Shown here: piece after piece, positions 46,903-57,688 of the stretch | Layout: the number at the start of each line of letters is the position of its first letter | Position numbering within the stretch: position 1 is the stretch's first letter | Assembly: GCA_964019165.1 (NCBI GenBank) | Contig: OZ025275.1 | Coordinates: 13,489,874-13,553,873 of the forward strand | Source of the DNA: Mastigias papua | Taxonomy: Eukaryota > Cnidaria > Scyphozoa > Rhizostomeae > Mastigiidae | DNA length: 64,000 bases | Reading direction: 5' to 3' | The notes under the pieces: model-generated | What the model was told of the DNA's origin: nothing | Seen by the model: only the letters and a program-made list of their open reading frames with translations | Databases searched by the model: none | Program-made: the position numbers and the translations under genes

Positions 46903-47224
46903 GAGGATACAAAAATACTATCGCTAGCAACAACCTTGAAGTTCTAATGACAAACAGCTAACGCTGAATAAACGAGGTAACTGAAGTCTGTTGGTTACGA
47001 GTTCTAAATGGATATACCCGCCACCGAACGAAAAACGCCAGGGCCAGCGGTGTTGAGGCAGAAACGAACAAGAGAAAACGAAGGAACACAAGACAACGAT
47101 AAAATACAGGAAGGTAGAACAAAGCGGAACAAACCCGAACGTAGGCCACAACGGGGCAACGGCAAGGGCGAATGCAGATACCAGCACAAATACCAAGAAA
47201 GAGTCCAGCACACTGGCCACCAAA

Positions 47225-47460
47225 TGTAACCCGTATTAACTTTTGTTCATACGCAGGTTCGGATACAAAAAAACACGCCAATGCTATGCTTCAATCGCTA
47301 TCATACCTTTCCACGGATTACATGACTAAGAAATTTTTAAAACGTCTACTCACCATCACTAGACCACTATCTAGAAATTTCCCACCATGCACCGGTGGTA
47401 AGAGTTTCTTATCTACGCACTTACGCACTTATATAACTTACTTAGGGTCACTTCCCTACA
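47225..47460 (-). repeat. Gypsy element 5' LTR
   Basis: Same ends and length as 40042-40277. Confidence 0.93.
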
Positions 47461-47464
47461 CATG

Positions 47465-48284
47465 GCACAAACAAAACACTGAAATACCGAAATAATCACT
47501 GGAAATGTATGCAGAATAAGCAGAGGAGGCGACGGGCTTTTGTGAGAATCGGAATTTCAAATGTACATGAACTTATCAGCTTTCTTAGGTATCAAAAGTC
47601 CACCAGTGAACTTTCTTAGCTTTTTGAGCATCCGAATACTTCTTTCTAATAAACTGCTTTCTTATTAAAAAAACATGCTGACTCATACTTAAACTTCGAC
47701 GCTCCAAGAACTTTGGGGTCGAGAAAAAAGGCAGGATAATGTTCTTTCACGATGTAGGGGCTATATTGATGTTTCCTTGGCAAAATTTTTGTCTGACTCA
47801 TCTGTTCTATCCAACTTAAAAGGTTACCCTTTTAATCTGGATGTGTTGTTTAAGATCAGTAAACAGTGGACTCTGTCGAGCACATAAATATTCGTCTGGG
47901 TTAGTCACGCCTTGAAAAGGAGACAGGAACAACAGTACATAACAGAAATCTTTGGAAAATAATGTTAAAGGTATTTAGCACACTCAAATCTCTGAACTAT
48001 TCATATCTACGGGAGTTTCAAATCAAGTATGGCTCAAAAATCAAGAAACTATGTAGTCAGCTAGCTAGTACCTAATGTTTTAATGTTGTCTCTTTCAGAT
48101 GAGGCATCTTATGGAATACCCTCAATGATGACATGCAGCAATAGTATTGTCTTAATTTTCAACAAGAGGATTTAAATGTGGAGAAGGGACGATCACAACC
48201 TTAATGTATGCTTTTTAGACTATACTGTTCGTATGTTTCTTATTTATTTTTATGTTAGTTTGCTATTTACATTTTTTCCATAAG
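47465..48284. other. Unit 3 flank right of the Gypsy element
   Basis: Close copy of 26814-27610. No coding evidence. Confidence 0.5.
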
Positions 48285-49032
48285 CTTCGCAACAACACAG
48301 GCATTTTTTCAGTGCTTGTCCGTCAGGTGTATTTTGGCTTATGAGAATCAAGGATTATTCCTCGATATAATCGCCGCGTGACTTATATGCAGCTCTTCCC
48401 TTTCGTTTAAAAGTCCATGTCCGAATTAGCGAATATATAGGTACTCTATTTCAGAGTTTGGATGTAATTCGATGTACAAGGTAGACTAGCGTTTATTATG
48501 AAATTAAATACTGACACGGCACGACAAGCATTTTGTGATTGGTGACTGTATCGTCGTTGGATACTGATATCTAAAGTAACATTTCGGTGTTTTTCTGTAG
48601 AACAATGCAGGGAGTGATGCTGATAAGAGAGAATGGAGAGTGAACTTTTTAAAAGAAAAGGGTGGGTTTACACCTCTGCTCCACCCTATATACCAATATG
48701 CACTACTTCTTGTTGGTTTTAAACTTATCCATGAATTCAGCTTTCTTATCAGTAATAGAAATCTTTTAAAGCTCGTTTAGAATTACTTGAATGGAAGAAC
48801 CAGTCGACTACAGTCGTTACAATTGCCAAAAGATATGTACTGGTGACCGTTTTCACCCTGTAGCTCACTGATTATTTAGAAGCTTATTGATCTGTTTTTG
48901 CTTTACCAGTGGTTGTTCTCATGAGAGCCAATGGGATCGCAAAAGGGTTCATTATCTCCTTTTCCTATTTGCATAGGAAATGGTGAACTTTTACCCACCT
49001 GCGAGAATCCTTGCACATTTCATCGTTACAAA

Positions 49033-49172
49033 AGAAATTTACTATAATATGCACCCATGCATGAGGACTTGTGACATTCCGGTATGCTTTTTAAGACATT
49101 AACTGACGACGGAGGGTTTAGTTGTTTCTGACTTGATTGTGAGCTGGTACTGGTGCTAGACATCACTTCACA
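49033..49172 (+). promoter_or_regulatory. Conserved upstream module of JT4
   Basis: Same order of motifs as JT3 (gaaatttact, atgcacccatgcatg, gacttgtgacattccggt, aagacattaa) with a few substitutions. Confidence 0.6.
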
Positions 49173-49547
49173 ATGCTTCTTATTTTTTGTTTGGTACTGT
49201 TCCTGTGTGCTACAACACACTGTGATGATGTACCAACTGATGAGGAGGTTGAGGCTGCCTTTCGAGAAGTAGAATTGGCCTTGAATGACCGCGAAGAAAT
49301 CAAAGCTTTGATCAAGGATGTAAAAGATTCTGTGGCCACAAAACCGGACTACAAGAAAAATGCCCTTGGAATAGCGAAAGCATTTTCTACATCTGTCCCA
49401 AAGTTGAAAAGTGACAATGGATACACTGTTGCCGAGGGTGCATTACTCTTGGTCGCTGGGATCACGGAGAACATTCCAGGTGGCACGATTATTGCTTCTG
49501 TTGCAACTTTAATCGCCAGTGTAATTGGGATCATAAACACTGATAAG
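49173..49547 (+). CDS. JT4 exon 1
   Basis: 125 codons, donor AAG|GTTTGT. Read-through stops at 49664 (163 residues). Confidence 0.86.
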
Positions 49548-51057
49548 GTTTGTATCACGGAGTCTTCACAAAATATATCGTTTATACTATGCACTATGTT
49601 AGTTTTTGTAGGTTTGCTGGACTGTTGTGTGTGCAGCGTTGGGAGTCTTCTCTTGTGTCCTTGACGGTAAGAAACCAAGATGTTTAGGAACCCCGTTGGC
49701 TAGGCGCTGTTGAGTATTTATAGTTGTATGTTGAATATTATGTAGGATAAACTAACATATATTCTATTCTATTTATTAAGGCCCTGTTCATAATAATGTA
49801 CGCTGCACTAAATGCAGAAGCACATTTTCCTTCTTGAAAGTATGTCTTCATCCCACACTCACCAGAGTATCTAACAACAGGGATAATTGCCGATAGGCGA
49901 ACGAGAGTATATACTCATATGCGAATCCTAAGTCATATGACTGGAGTAGCAGCACATCTGATTGGCTATTTGATTAAACGTATACCTGTTTATTTCAGAC
50001 TGACAAAATCAAAGACACAATGACAAAAGTTCTACAAGAAGCAAGAGATCAGGATCTATCTGAAGAAGTTGATAGCTTCATGACAAAAACTCACGACTTA
50101 ATGTCATCTCTAAAGCCACTTATTAACATTGAAATCAAAGGCGACACATTTACATTTATCAACGGCAAGACAAACCACGCATTGGCTGTTGGCGTGTTCA
50201 CTAAACTTAAAAACAGAATCAAAGAACGCAGAAAATCTAAAGACCCAGCAGAGGCGAAACGTGCGTTTGACTTCTCTGTAATGTACGCTCAGCTCGTTAC
50301 TTTGCAAGAACTCGCCCTTACCCAAGTAGTCGTTTTAGTTAAGAGGGACAATGAGAAATTATCTATGTCCTTTGCTAATTCCAAGAATGGCATAATTGAG
50401 AGAAGCCGTAGGGCTTTGTCCTTCTGGAATGATCCTAAGCCCGAGCACGCTGGCGCTCTTGTCCACTACTACCCTTTAGGCTCCTCCGAAGGTGGCAAGT
50501 TACTTAGAGACTACCTGAAACGCGTTAAAGTGGCCGAAGCAGAAGAATGGAACCCAGCAAGCTACCTTCTCATTTCTGTTAAGTGGCCTTCATGGCATTT
50601 AAAATACGAGGAGCATACCACCGGAGGTCGAGTAATGGTGCATTCCACAAGTTATTTATCTTTCTCTAAGTCTACAGCGACCAGCTATGAAAAGGTCAAT
50701 TTTGAAAAGCGCCCAGATGGGTATTTTACACTAAGGTCAGGGAGTGGCAGATATGCAAAATATGCTTTCGTAGAAGACCCGGGATCTCCTAAGTATATTA
50801 TCAGGAAAAAACAATACCCAGGTAACGATAAAAATCATCATTTTATTGTCATAAGTTACCCAGGTACTGATATCATAACCATTTCGTGTAGAAATTGGCC
50901 ACATAAGTTCTTTGGTGGCGAAACTAGCAAGTTTTCTGTGATTCTTAAGGATGGGAACATAGGGACAGACATTCAGTTTTACACTGATGCATGCCTCAGA
51001 GAGAAGTCCGGACGTGGTACATACAACTGTCCAGAGTACACTATCAAAAAGGATTGA
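49173..51057 (+). CDS. JT4: secreted jellyfish-toxin-like protein, array copy 4
   Basis: Join 49173-49547, 49999-51057 (451-bp intron), 477 residues. Nearly the same as JT3. Small blocks match other copies instead: LLVAGI around residue 92 is the JT1 version, and the HTTGG loop is the JT2 version, which suggests exchange between copies. The C-terminal loop reads REKSGRGTYNCPEY. All motifs and cysteines are present, with no frame break. Confidence 0.82.
49999..51057 (+). CDS. JT4 exon 2
   Basis: 352 codons plus stop, acceptor gtttatttcag. Confidence 0.87.
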   Translation, partial: TDKIKDTMTKVLQEARDQDLSEEVDSFMTKTHDLMSSLKPLINIEIKGDTFTFINGKTNHALAVGVFTKLKNRIKERRKSKDPAEAKRAFDFSVMYAQLVTLQELALTQVVVLVKRDNEKLSMSFANSKNGIIERSRRALSFWNDPKPEHAGALVHYYPLGSSEGGKLLRDYLKRVKVAEAEEWNPASYLLISVKWPSWHLKYEEHTTGGRVMVHSTSYLSFSKSTATSYEKVNFEKRPDGYFTLRSGSGRYAKYAFVEDPGSPKYIIRKKQYPGNDKNHHFIVISYPGTDIITISCRNWPHKFFGGETSKFSVILKDGNIGTDIQFYTDACLREKSGRGTYNCPEYTIKKD

Positions 51058-51493
51058 GAACATTAGTGTTTTCATACAATGTGGGTATTACAAAAAGGAG
51101 TTAATTAGTATATCTGAAAGATGTACGAATGATTGATAGTGAAATATATCTAATTTGTTTTAGCGTCTTTCTTTTCTTTGTCTGCTCTTTGCCATGATCG
51201 TTATGTCAACCTCTGCGAAAACTGGTGGTTGGGATGCCGCTCCTGCGGCACGTCCCTGATGTTAAATTATCTCGTTTACTAATGACTTACAGTTCCACTT
51301 TGTATTCCTTTTCACCTATCTTTTGAGGCATTCGGTAGACCTATGTTTATTTATTTTTATTGATCCATTTTGTAGTTACTATTGCTCAGTTTGGGATGTT
51401 CTGGTGATGTCTTCGTAAAAGATTAGAAAAGCTCCAAAATAAACAGCTAGTACCGGTGCATACTGTCCATTGGATCAATCACTGTTACCATGG

Positions 51494-51503
51494 ACCGATA
51501 TAG

Positions 51504-51538
<35 letters not shown>

Positions 51539-51546
51539 TATATCGG
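51494..51546. repeat. (TA)n tract inside a palindrome
   Basis: About 30 bp of TA flanked by CCGATATA and, inverted, TATATCGG, so the whole stretch can fold. Confidence 0.75.
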
Positions 51547-52029
51547 CTTATGCGGATGCTCTGCTAAACTTCCAGAGGTGGGAAGACATAATGATTATGG
51601 TGCAAATGCATTGCCCCACAATGTATTTTATTCCCCTTTTGACTGTCGGAAAACACCAGCACCCTTTAGCACTCAAAGAGACATTTCGGCCCATTTTGAT
51701 CGATAAGATTGCACCAGGAACTACAAAATCAACTTGATATTTAAGAATATTTGACACAGCCTATGCAGTATGTTTTGTCTTTATTCTATGGGTAAAAATC
51801 TTAAATTAATGCTTGGTTGATTTCATGAAGTCCAAGAGAAAGGGTCATAATTTCATTTCTCCATGCAACGATATATTTTGCTAAACCATAGCACAAAGAT
51901 AGTTGATACAGTATGTTTTGAGTCTGAAGAAGGTATTACAGCGAAGCATAAACAGTGTCTCAGTTGAGTGAATTGCGCGTTGGATTCCGAAGGATGAATG
52001 ACCTTTGAGTTCAACAGCTAGTTCATTGC

Positions 52030-52106
52030 ACCTCGGTGGTTTAGTGGAATAGAGCAGGACTTCTGGTCATGATACTTTTGCATTTCTATAGGTTTGATTC
52101 CTACAT
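52030..52106 (+). repeat. tRNA-like sequence
   Basis: A-box-like tggtttagtggaatagagc and B-box ggtttgattcc. The T-arm folds (TAGG/CCTA with a 7-base loop) but the acceptor stem and anticodon arm do not form properly. Tail is poly(A)-like, so this is probably a tRNA-derived SINE head or a tRNA pseudogene. Confidence 0.4.
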
Positions 52107-52180
52107 TTAAAAAAATTTTATTCCAAAATGTAGCAGCCCCTTTTGACTTAGTATATACTAGATGTCAGAGGTAGCAGACA

Positions 52181-52182
<2 letters not shown>

Positions 52183-52263
<81 letters not shown>
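52183..52263. repeat. (TA)n microsatellite
   Basis: About 80 bp of TA with one interruption at its right end. Confidence 0.95.
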
Positions 52264-52270
<7 letters not shown>

Positions 52271-52590
52271 ACATATCCATCTTTCGTACACATGAACCGT
52301 ATACATGTCCTTTTTGCCAGTTTTTTCAAGTATTTTCATGTGATTTTGAAAGTTATACATTGTCACGATTAAATACGCTTAGAGCTGCCCTTTAATAATG
52401 ATAATAATTTTAAACTTCTCACGTATATATTCAAATTACTAATACAAATACAAATCTCTCTAAGTTTAGGTAATTTGTATCTGGCAGACAAGGTTACACA
52501 TATAGTCAACAAATTCATACAAAAAAAAAAAAGAAATTGCACTTAGGAATACAAGTCCATACACAGTGAAGTTAGATGTAACTATAATTC

Positions 52591-53395
52591 TTAGTACGTT
52601 AGAAGATCAGGGTTAGTCCAGGGTTTGTTTCTCATGCAAAAAATATAATAGGTGGATCGAATGATGATGGCTGTAATTTTGCTTAGTATATAGTTTAAGT
52701 GCTGTTTTTCAATACCAAGATCATTGCACAATTCAATAAAAGATTTGCAGGATTTCCCAAAAATTCCTATAGAGCTGATGGATAGGTTGATAAATTTGGT
52801 ATTACGGTATTTTGAAGAGAGGTCACGAGTGAGCTGCAGGTATTTGTTACGCTTCCTATCTGCGTTGGTAGTTATATTGGTTTCAAATCCAACTGTAAGC
52901 TCGACGATATAGATCGTAGCCGTTCCAATGCAGAGAAGCAAATCGGGACGCAACAGGTCCCCTGTCAAAATGCAAGGTGAGAGAAAACCTGGGAGGTCAA
53001 CATACAGAATGGAGTTTTTAATACATTGTAGTGTTGATGCTACAAAATGCAGAGCTGAGTTATGTCTCCAAGTGTAGCGGCCATCTTCAAGATAAGACTT
53101 ACAGCCTGATACAACATGAAGAAGAGACTCAGGATGCAAGCAAACAGAACAGTCGGGCGACGGTGAAAGTTTCCATTTGTGGAGATTTGTGCGATTAGCT
53201 AGCGTGTTATTGAGGTACCGTACAGTGAAATTGAAAATATTTTTAGGCAGCTTACTCAGTGTAGAGGACCACAAAGAGTTGAGAGTTACCAGAGAGTGAT
53301 CTAAAAGGAAGGATATGATAAAACCTTGGGATGGAAGCTGGGACTTCAGTTTTTCTTTGTGTTCTAGGCGTACAACCTATAGGACATGTTAAGTA
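52591..53395 (-). mobile_element. 5'-truncated LINE with a restriction-like endonuclease
   Basis: A 227-codon frame (52591-53274), continuing open to about 53395 without a Met. It has a CCHC cluster (CSVCLHPESLLHVVSGC), then the endonuclease signature RPDLLL...YIVELTVGFE...RKRNKYLQL (the PD..E..K layout of R2/R4/NeSL-type elements), and ends KPWTNPDLLTY. The reverse transcriptase is missing. Confidence 0.85.
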
Positions 53396-53461
53396 TTCTT
53401 ATATGAGTCATATTGTAAGTTCATGCTGTTACTGGTATTTTTCCACAATGAGACAATAGCA

Positions 53462-55440
53462 TAATAATAATAATAATAATAATAATAATAGTGTGCGAAT
53501 ATTTTAACTGGAAAAACTCTTCAACTACTAAAAGCTGTCATAAACGCGTGCCCAGTAAAATTAAAATAGAGTAAAATATATAAATTAAGATAAAGTGTAT
53601 CGCATAAGAGGCGTCTATCAAATTTCAGGATAAAGTTACTTGTAAAAGTTATCCAAAAATTTTAAAATATCTTGTCTGTTTAAACTACGGCCTTCCAAAG
53701 GCAGCATATTACAGATCTTCCCAATGAAAGCTTTTTCTTCCATATTCTGTTTTAATCTTTGGTAGTAGTATCATTTTTGCATTGTTACTCGTGTTCTTTC
53801 GATGTGAGAACATGGTAAAGTATTCTTTCAAAGGGTCTATAACTTCTCCATCAAGGCAAGATTTTGCAAATTGGCAAGCTCGTTTCTTGTTTGCGTTCCT
53901 GACGGATCGAATTTCATTGGACTACACTATTCGTTTTGCTCTCCTGTGTAGCGATGCCAGTTTCTCCTCATGTGTGGCTGTGAGACACAGTAAATGTAGG
54001 CCGAAGTAGGTAAACGCCGGCAGCACCTTACTTTGGTAGATCGATTTGTCAACTGCAACATCCATCAAGTATCTCACTTTCGCAAGTAGGTGTAGACGTG
54101 ATAAAGCTTTCTCATAGCATTTATCAAACAATGATGACATGTTCAGGGAGCTATCAATAGGTACTCCTAGATATTTGTATTGTTTGGTTACGGAGATCCT
54201 TGATTTATTTGCACGAATCTCGAAGTCCTTGATGTTTTGCATGACTGTAGTAGCAAATAGTAGGGCTTCAGTCTTGCCCTGTTTTAGATTTATAAGAAGC
54301 TCAGTTTCCTTGAACCATCTGGAAATTGAATTTAAATCAGCTGACAATAAGTTTAAAGTGTCCTTCGCGCTTTTAGCAATAATGTAAACAACAGTGTTGT
54401 CTGCTTATTTGAGAGCGCATGGATATGCTTGACTAAATGGCCTAGATCATTAAAAATCAACAGAAATAGCAGGATGGCCTAGGATCAACCCCTGTGGTAC
54501 TCCAGAGGTGATAGTAAAAGAGTCCGAGAGTGTTTGCTTGTACTGTACGATAGCTCTAAGATGAAACAGGTAATTGGTGAACCAGGCAAGTTCTCAGCCA
54601 TGGACACCATAGTTACGTAGCTTTGATAATAAGTTCGAATGGCTGATGGTGTGAAAAGCCTTGGATAAATCAATAAAGCAGGCACCAACCATGTTTCCTT
54701 GGTCGACCTTCTATCGTAAGAAATCGAGCAATAGAGTCACAGCCTGTTCAGTATACCTTTTATTTCGAAAACCAAAGTGGTGACTGTATATCAAATTGAT
54801 TTCTTCTAAGAAGGCTAATAGCTGCTTATGAACAATTTCTCTATAATTTTGATTCTGACGGTAAAATTGAGATCGGACGGTAAGTATCGAAATCTGAGTT
54901 TGGACCTGACTTATGTATGGGATTTATGCAGGCCATTTTCCATGCAGTTTGTACAGTACCAGTGTTAATCGATATATTTGTAATGTGACATAGATGATAT
55001 TTGATTAAGCCTTTCGATTCTTTCAGGAAGGAAGCCGGCAGACCATCACTGCCAGTTGCCTTCTTTCTACTCAGTTTTTTAGGATTTCATAAACATCGTC
55101 TGGTGTTGCAGGTTTGAAAGCAAATGTTTTGTATGTTCTGGGGCCCTATTTTGTAAAACGCATCCCATGCTATATCAACATCGTTCGTTCTGTAGATAAC
55201 TGACCAGTCTGCAGTGGAGAGCTCACGATTTATCTCTCAAGCGCTATATCGAGTGTAATCACGACATTTGATTTCTTTCGGTGGAAACTTCTGATGATTA
55301 CGTTTACGGATACAGCAAACTAAATTATGATCGCTGGAACCTAAAGGAAATACCTGAGTAGAACGTATCAGTTCGGGTTTGTTGGATGCGACAATGTCGG
55401 TGAATGTCTTTGTAGTATCACACGTTCTGGTGGTTTCCTA
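53462..55440 (-). mobile_element. Degenerate LINE with an apurinic-type endonuclease
   Basis: On the minus strand, pieces appear in the right order: the end of an endonuclease (VFPLGSSDHNLV near 55330), reverse transcriptase pieces (CFIDLSKAF and SGVPQG near 54680-54500), a thumb-region frame at 53922-54347 (LNLKQGK-like, TKQYKYLGVPIDSSLN), and a tail to about 53640. Stops and shifts interrupt it, so it is dead. A run of (ATT)n at 53462-53491 may be its 3' tail. Confidence 0.8.
53922..54347 (-). pseudogene. LINE reverse transcriptase, thumb and C-terminal fragment
   Basis: 141 codons within the degenerate LINE. It has the SRWFKETELLINLKQGKTE and YKYLGV motifs typical of CR1/L2/Rex-like elements. 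Confidence 0.8.
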
Positions 55441-55720
55441 CATTATAATAATATTTGTTTTAACACGAAGTATACCTTCAGCTAACTAAATCATTATTAC
55501 ATATCATAGCAAAATAAAACCTTTACCCTATAAACGAGCGCTGATCTTCCAGGTATTCGTGTTTTAACTTCTGAGTCTAGCCCTTCAAATATGTTTTCAG
55601 TTGTTTTTTAAAACTATTTAGGGTAGGTAACTCACGTAGTTCAACAGGTATATCATTCCAAGCCTTCAGGGCTGAGTAATGAAATCCTTTTTTTGCAAAT
55701 TCAGTCCGATATTGACTGCT
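55441..55720 (-). mobile_element. Second LINE 3' tail abutting the first
   Basis: On the minus strand AWNDIPVELRELPTLNSFKKQLKTYLKG then a stop, the usual end of a non-LTR reverse transcriptase, followed by an AT-rich tail reaching 55441. Same orientation as the neighbouring LINE but a separate end, so it is a different insertion. Confidence 0.65.
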
Positions 55721-57188
55721 TAAGACCCAAGAGAGTTAGTATCTCTTTGAAAATCCTTTTGTCATAAGCTGTTGCTGAAGACATCATATTTCTAAGATGC
55801 TCATTGAAGTCGTTTTTAAGATAGCGAGAGCCAGATGGGGTGTGTACAAATATTGCGAATGCAGTCCAGCATCCTGTTCAGTGACATGTTCAGTTCATTT
55901 ACCCTGGGCCCTAGACGTCATTGAAAAAAGATTATGCAGAATTATGTCACAATTCGGATACGAGTGGATCCAGATAAATTGATTTTGAGTATGCTGTAAA
56001 AACTCGCACATATGAACCTTCATCTGTTTAGAGCTTAGAGCCTAAAGTTATATATTTTGACTTCAGTTAGTTAGAATCTTTTCACCCTGATATTTCCACT
56101 AGGTTCATATGTATGTTTTCATTCTATATCCACTGAGAAACAATTTCAGCCTGGTTGCCAATCAACCCCTTTCATGGCTGCTCTAAAAACATTACAGACA
56201 TACCTTGTGACATGCAAGGTCTATAGGGATATCACTATTGTTAGGAAGCTTCTCCCTGATGGCCGGAACTGTCTCATCTCATAAAAGCATAAGCAAGTTC
56301 ATTTCAAAATCATTTGTTCTTATGTACTTCTTTTTTATAGTAATTTGAAATAATAACATGAGACGAATTGTTGATTGAAAAGAGAGCATCGTCATTACAA
56401 AATGCTCCTCGATGGGAGCTTTGATAGTGTAATGTCTTACTCTATCTCTGTCATTCTTATGTTGTATCACAATACTCATTACTGGTAATTCGATCAATGA
56501 CGATTATTCGTAGCTTTATTATTCGTTATTTGTAGTAGGAGATCTGCTCGGTAAAAATTGTGTTTAGTGACATATCCAATCTTTGCAACCTGCCGATAGA
56601 TGTCAACTGGTCACCGTTTACCTTGGGGGGGGGGGGCACCTAAGCCTTGTTTTGGGTGGGAACGTGCCATTCTGATTCAAAATTTGGACCCTTAATTTCC
56701 CCTTGTTTGAAAGAATATGACCCATGATTCATCATATGTTTGGAAAAGTGAACCATAAGTCCTCAAGCATGATGAGAACTATACCCATTATTCCACAAGA
56801 CAAAGAACATTTTTGCAATACTCAAAAATAATAATGCAACTTTTGTATGTCCTTTGCCTTAGATTCTCAATTCATCAATTAAACCATCAAACGACTTTAA
56901 CATGTTTCTTCTACTGGTACCCATAATTTCGCACATATTTCAAAAACTGATACGCATATTTCAGCACTTTTCAGGAAAACGGTACCTGTAAATATTGCCA
57001 CGTCCAAGTATCCCAAACCTACTAAGTTACCCCCCGAACCGCTAACCCTACGTAGCAAAGTCATAGCATATAGTCAATTATCTCACTGGCTGGTTTATTG
57101 GGTTCAATACAGCAGGTTGACGTTTTTGACCTACTCTGATATGATTATATTTGCCCGTAAAAATTTGATACAGTGCATCATTACAACA
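55721..57188. other. Intergenic before JT5
   Basis: No gene supported. A run of 11 G lies near 56623-56634. Confidence 0.35.
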
Positions 57189-57313
57189 GAAATTTACCTA
57201 GAAATGCACCCATGCATGGGACTTGTGGCATTCTGATTTGTTCTTTTGACATTAAAGAACAATATTGGAAGTATATGCTTCGCACTTGATTGTGAGCTGA
57301 ACATCTATCGACA
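57189..57313 (+). promoter_or_regulatory. Conserved upstream module of JT5
   Basis: gaaatttacc, atgcacccatgcatggg, acttgtggcattctg, gacattaa and ttgattgtgagctgaac retain order and spacing although JT5 is the most diverged copy beside JT1. Confidence 0.6.
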
Positions 57314-57688
57314 ATGCGGCTGGGTTTTTATTTGGCACTGTTCCTGTGTGCTTCAATACACTGTGATGATGTACCAACTGATGAAGAAATTGAAGCCGCT
57401 TTTCAAGAGATAGAAGATGCTTTGAATGACCGCAAAGAAATCAAATCCATGATCAAAGATGTAAAGGATTCTATGACCTCCAGACCGGACTACAAGAAAA
57501 ATGCCCTTGGTATAGCAAAAGCACTTTCTGCCGCAGTACCAAAGTTGAAAAGCAGCAATGGGTATACTATCGCGCAAGGTGCACTATCTTTAGCAGCTGG
57601 GATCGCCGAGAACATTCCAGGCGGCACAGTTATTGCGTCTGTTGCCACGTTAATAGCCAGTGTAATTGGTATCATTGACTCTGAGAAG
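57314..57688 (+). CDS. JT5 exon 1
   Basis: 125 codons. Donor AAG|GTTGGT. Read-through stops at 57736 (140 residues). Confidence 0.85.

Larger units (their letters stand above)
40042..47460 (-). mobile_element. Ty3/Gypsy LTR retrotransposon, young, nearly intact
   Basis: 7,419 bp with 236-bp LTRs that differ at a single base by my count (40090 versus 47273). Order on the minus strand: LTR, primer site (TGGTGGCCAGTGTGC), gag, pol, purine tract (CGGGGAGAG), LTR. The target duplication is CATG (40038-40041, 47461-47464), and unit 2 holds the unoccupied site actggCATGgcac. The only defect found is a one-base frameshift in RNase H near 43137-43147. Confidence 0.96.
48285..51960 (+). repeat. Array repeat unit 4 (contains JT4)
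   Basis: Joins unit 3 directly at ttttccataagcttcgc. Upstream DNA and gene are near-identical to unit 3. From about 51060 the 3' flank is more diverged: 51540-51800 still aligns with 24760-25010, then similarity fades. Confidence 0.8.
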
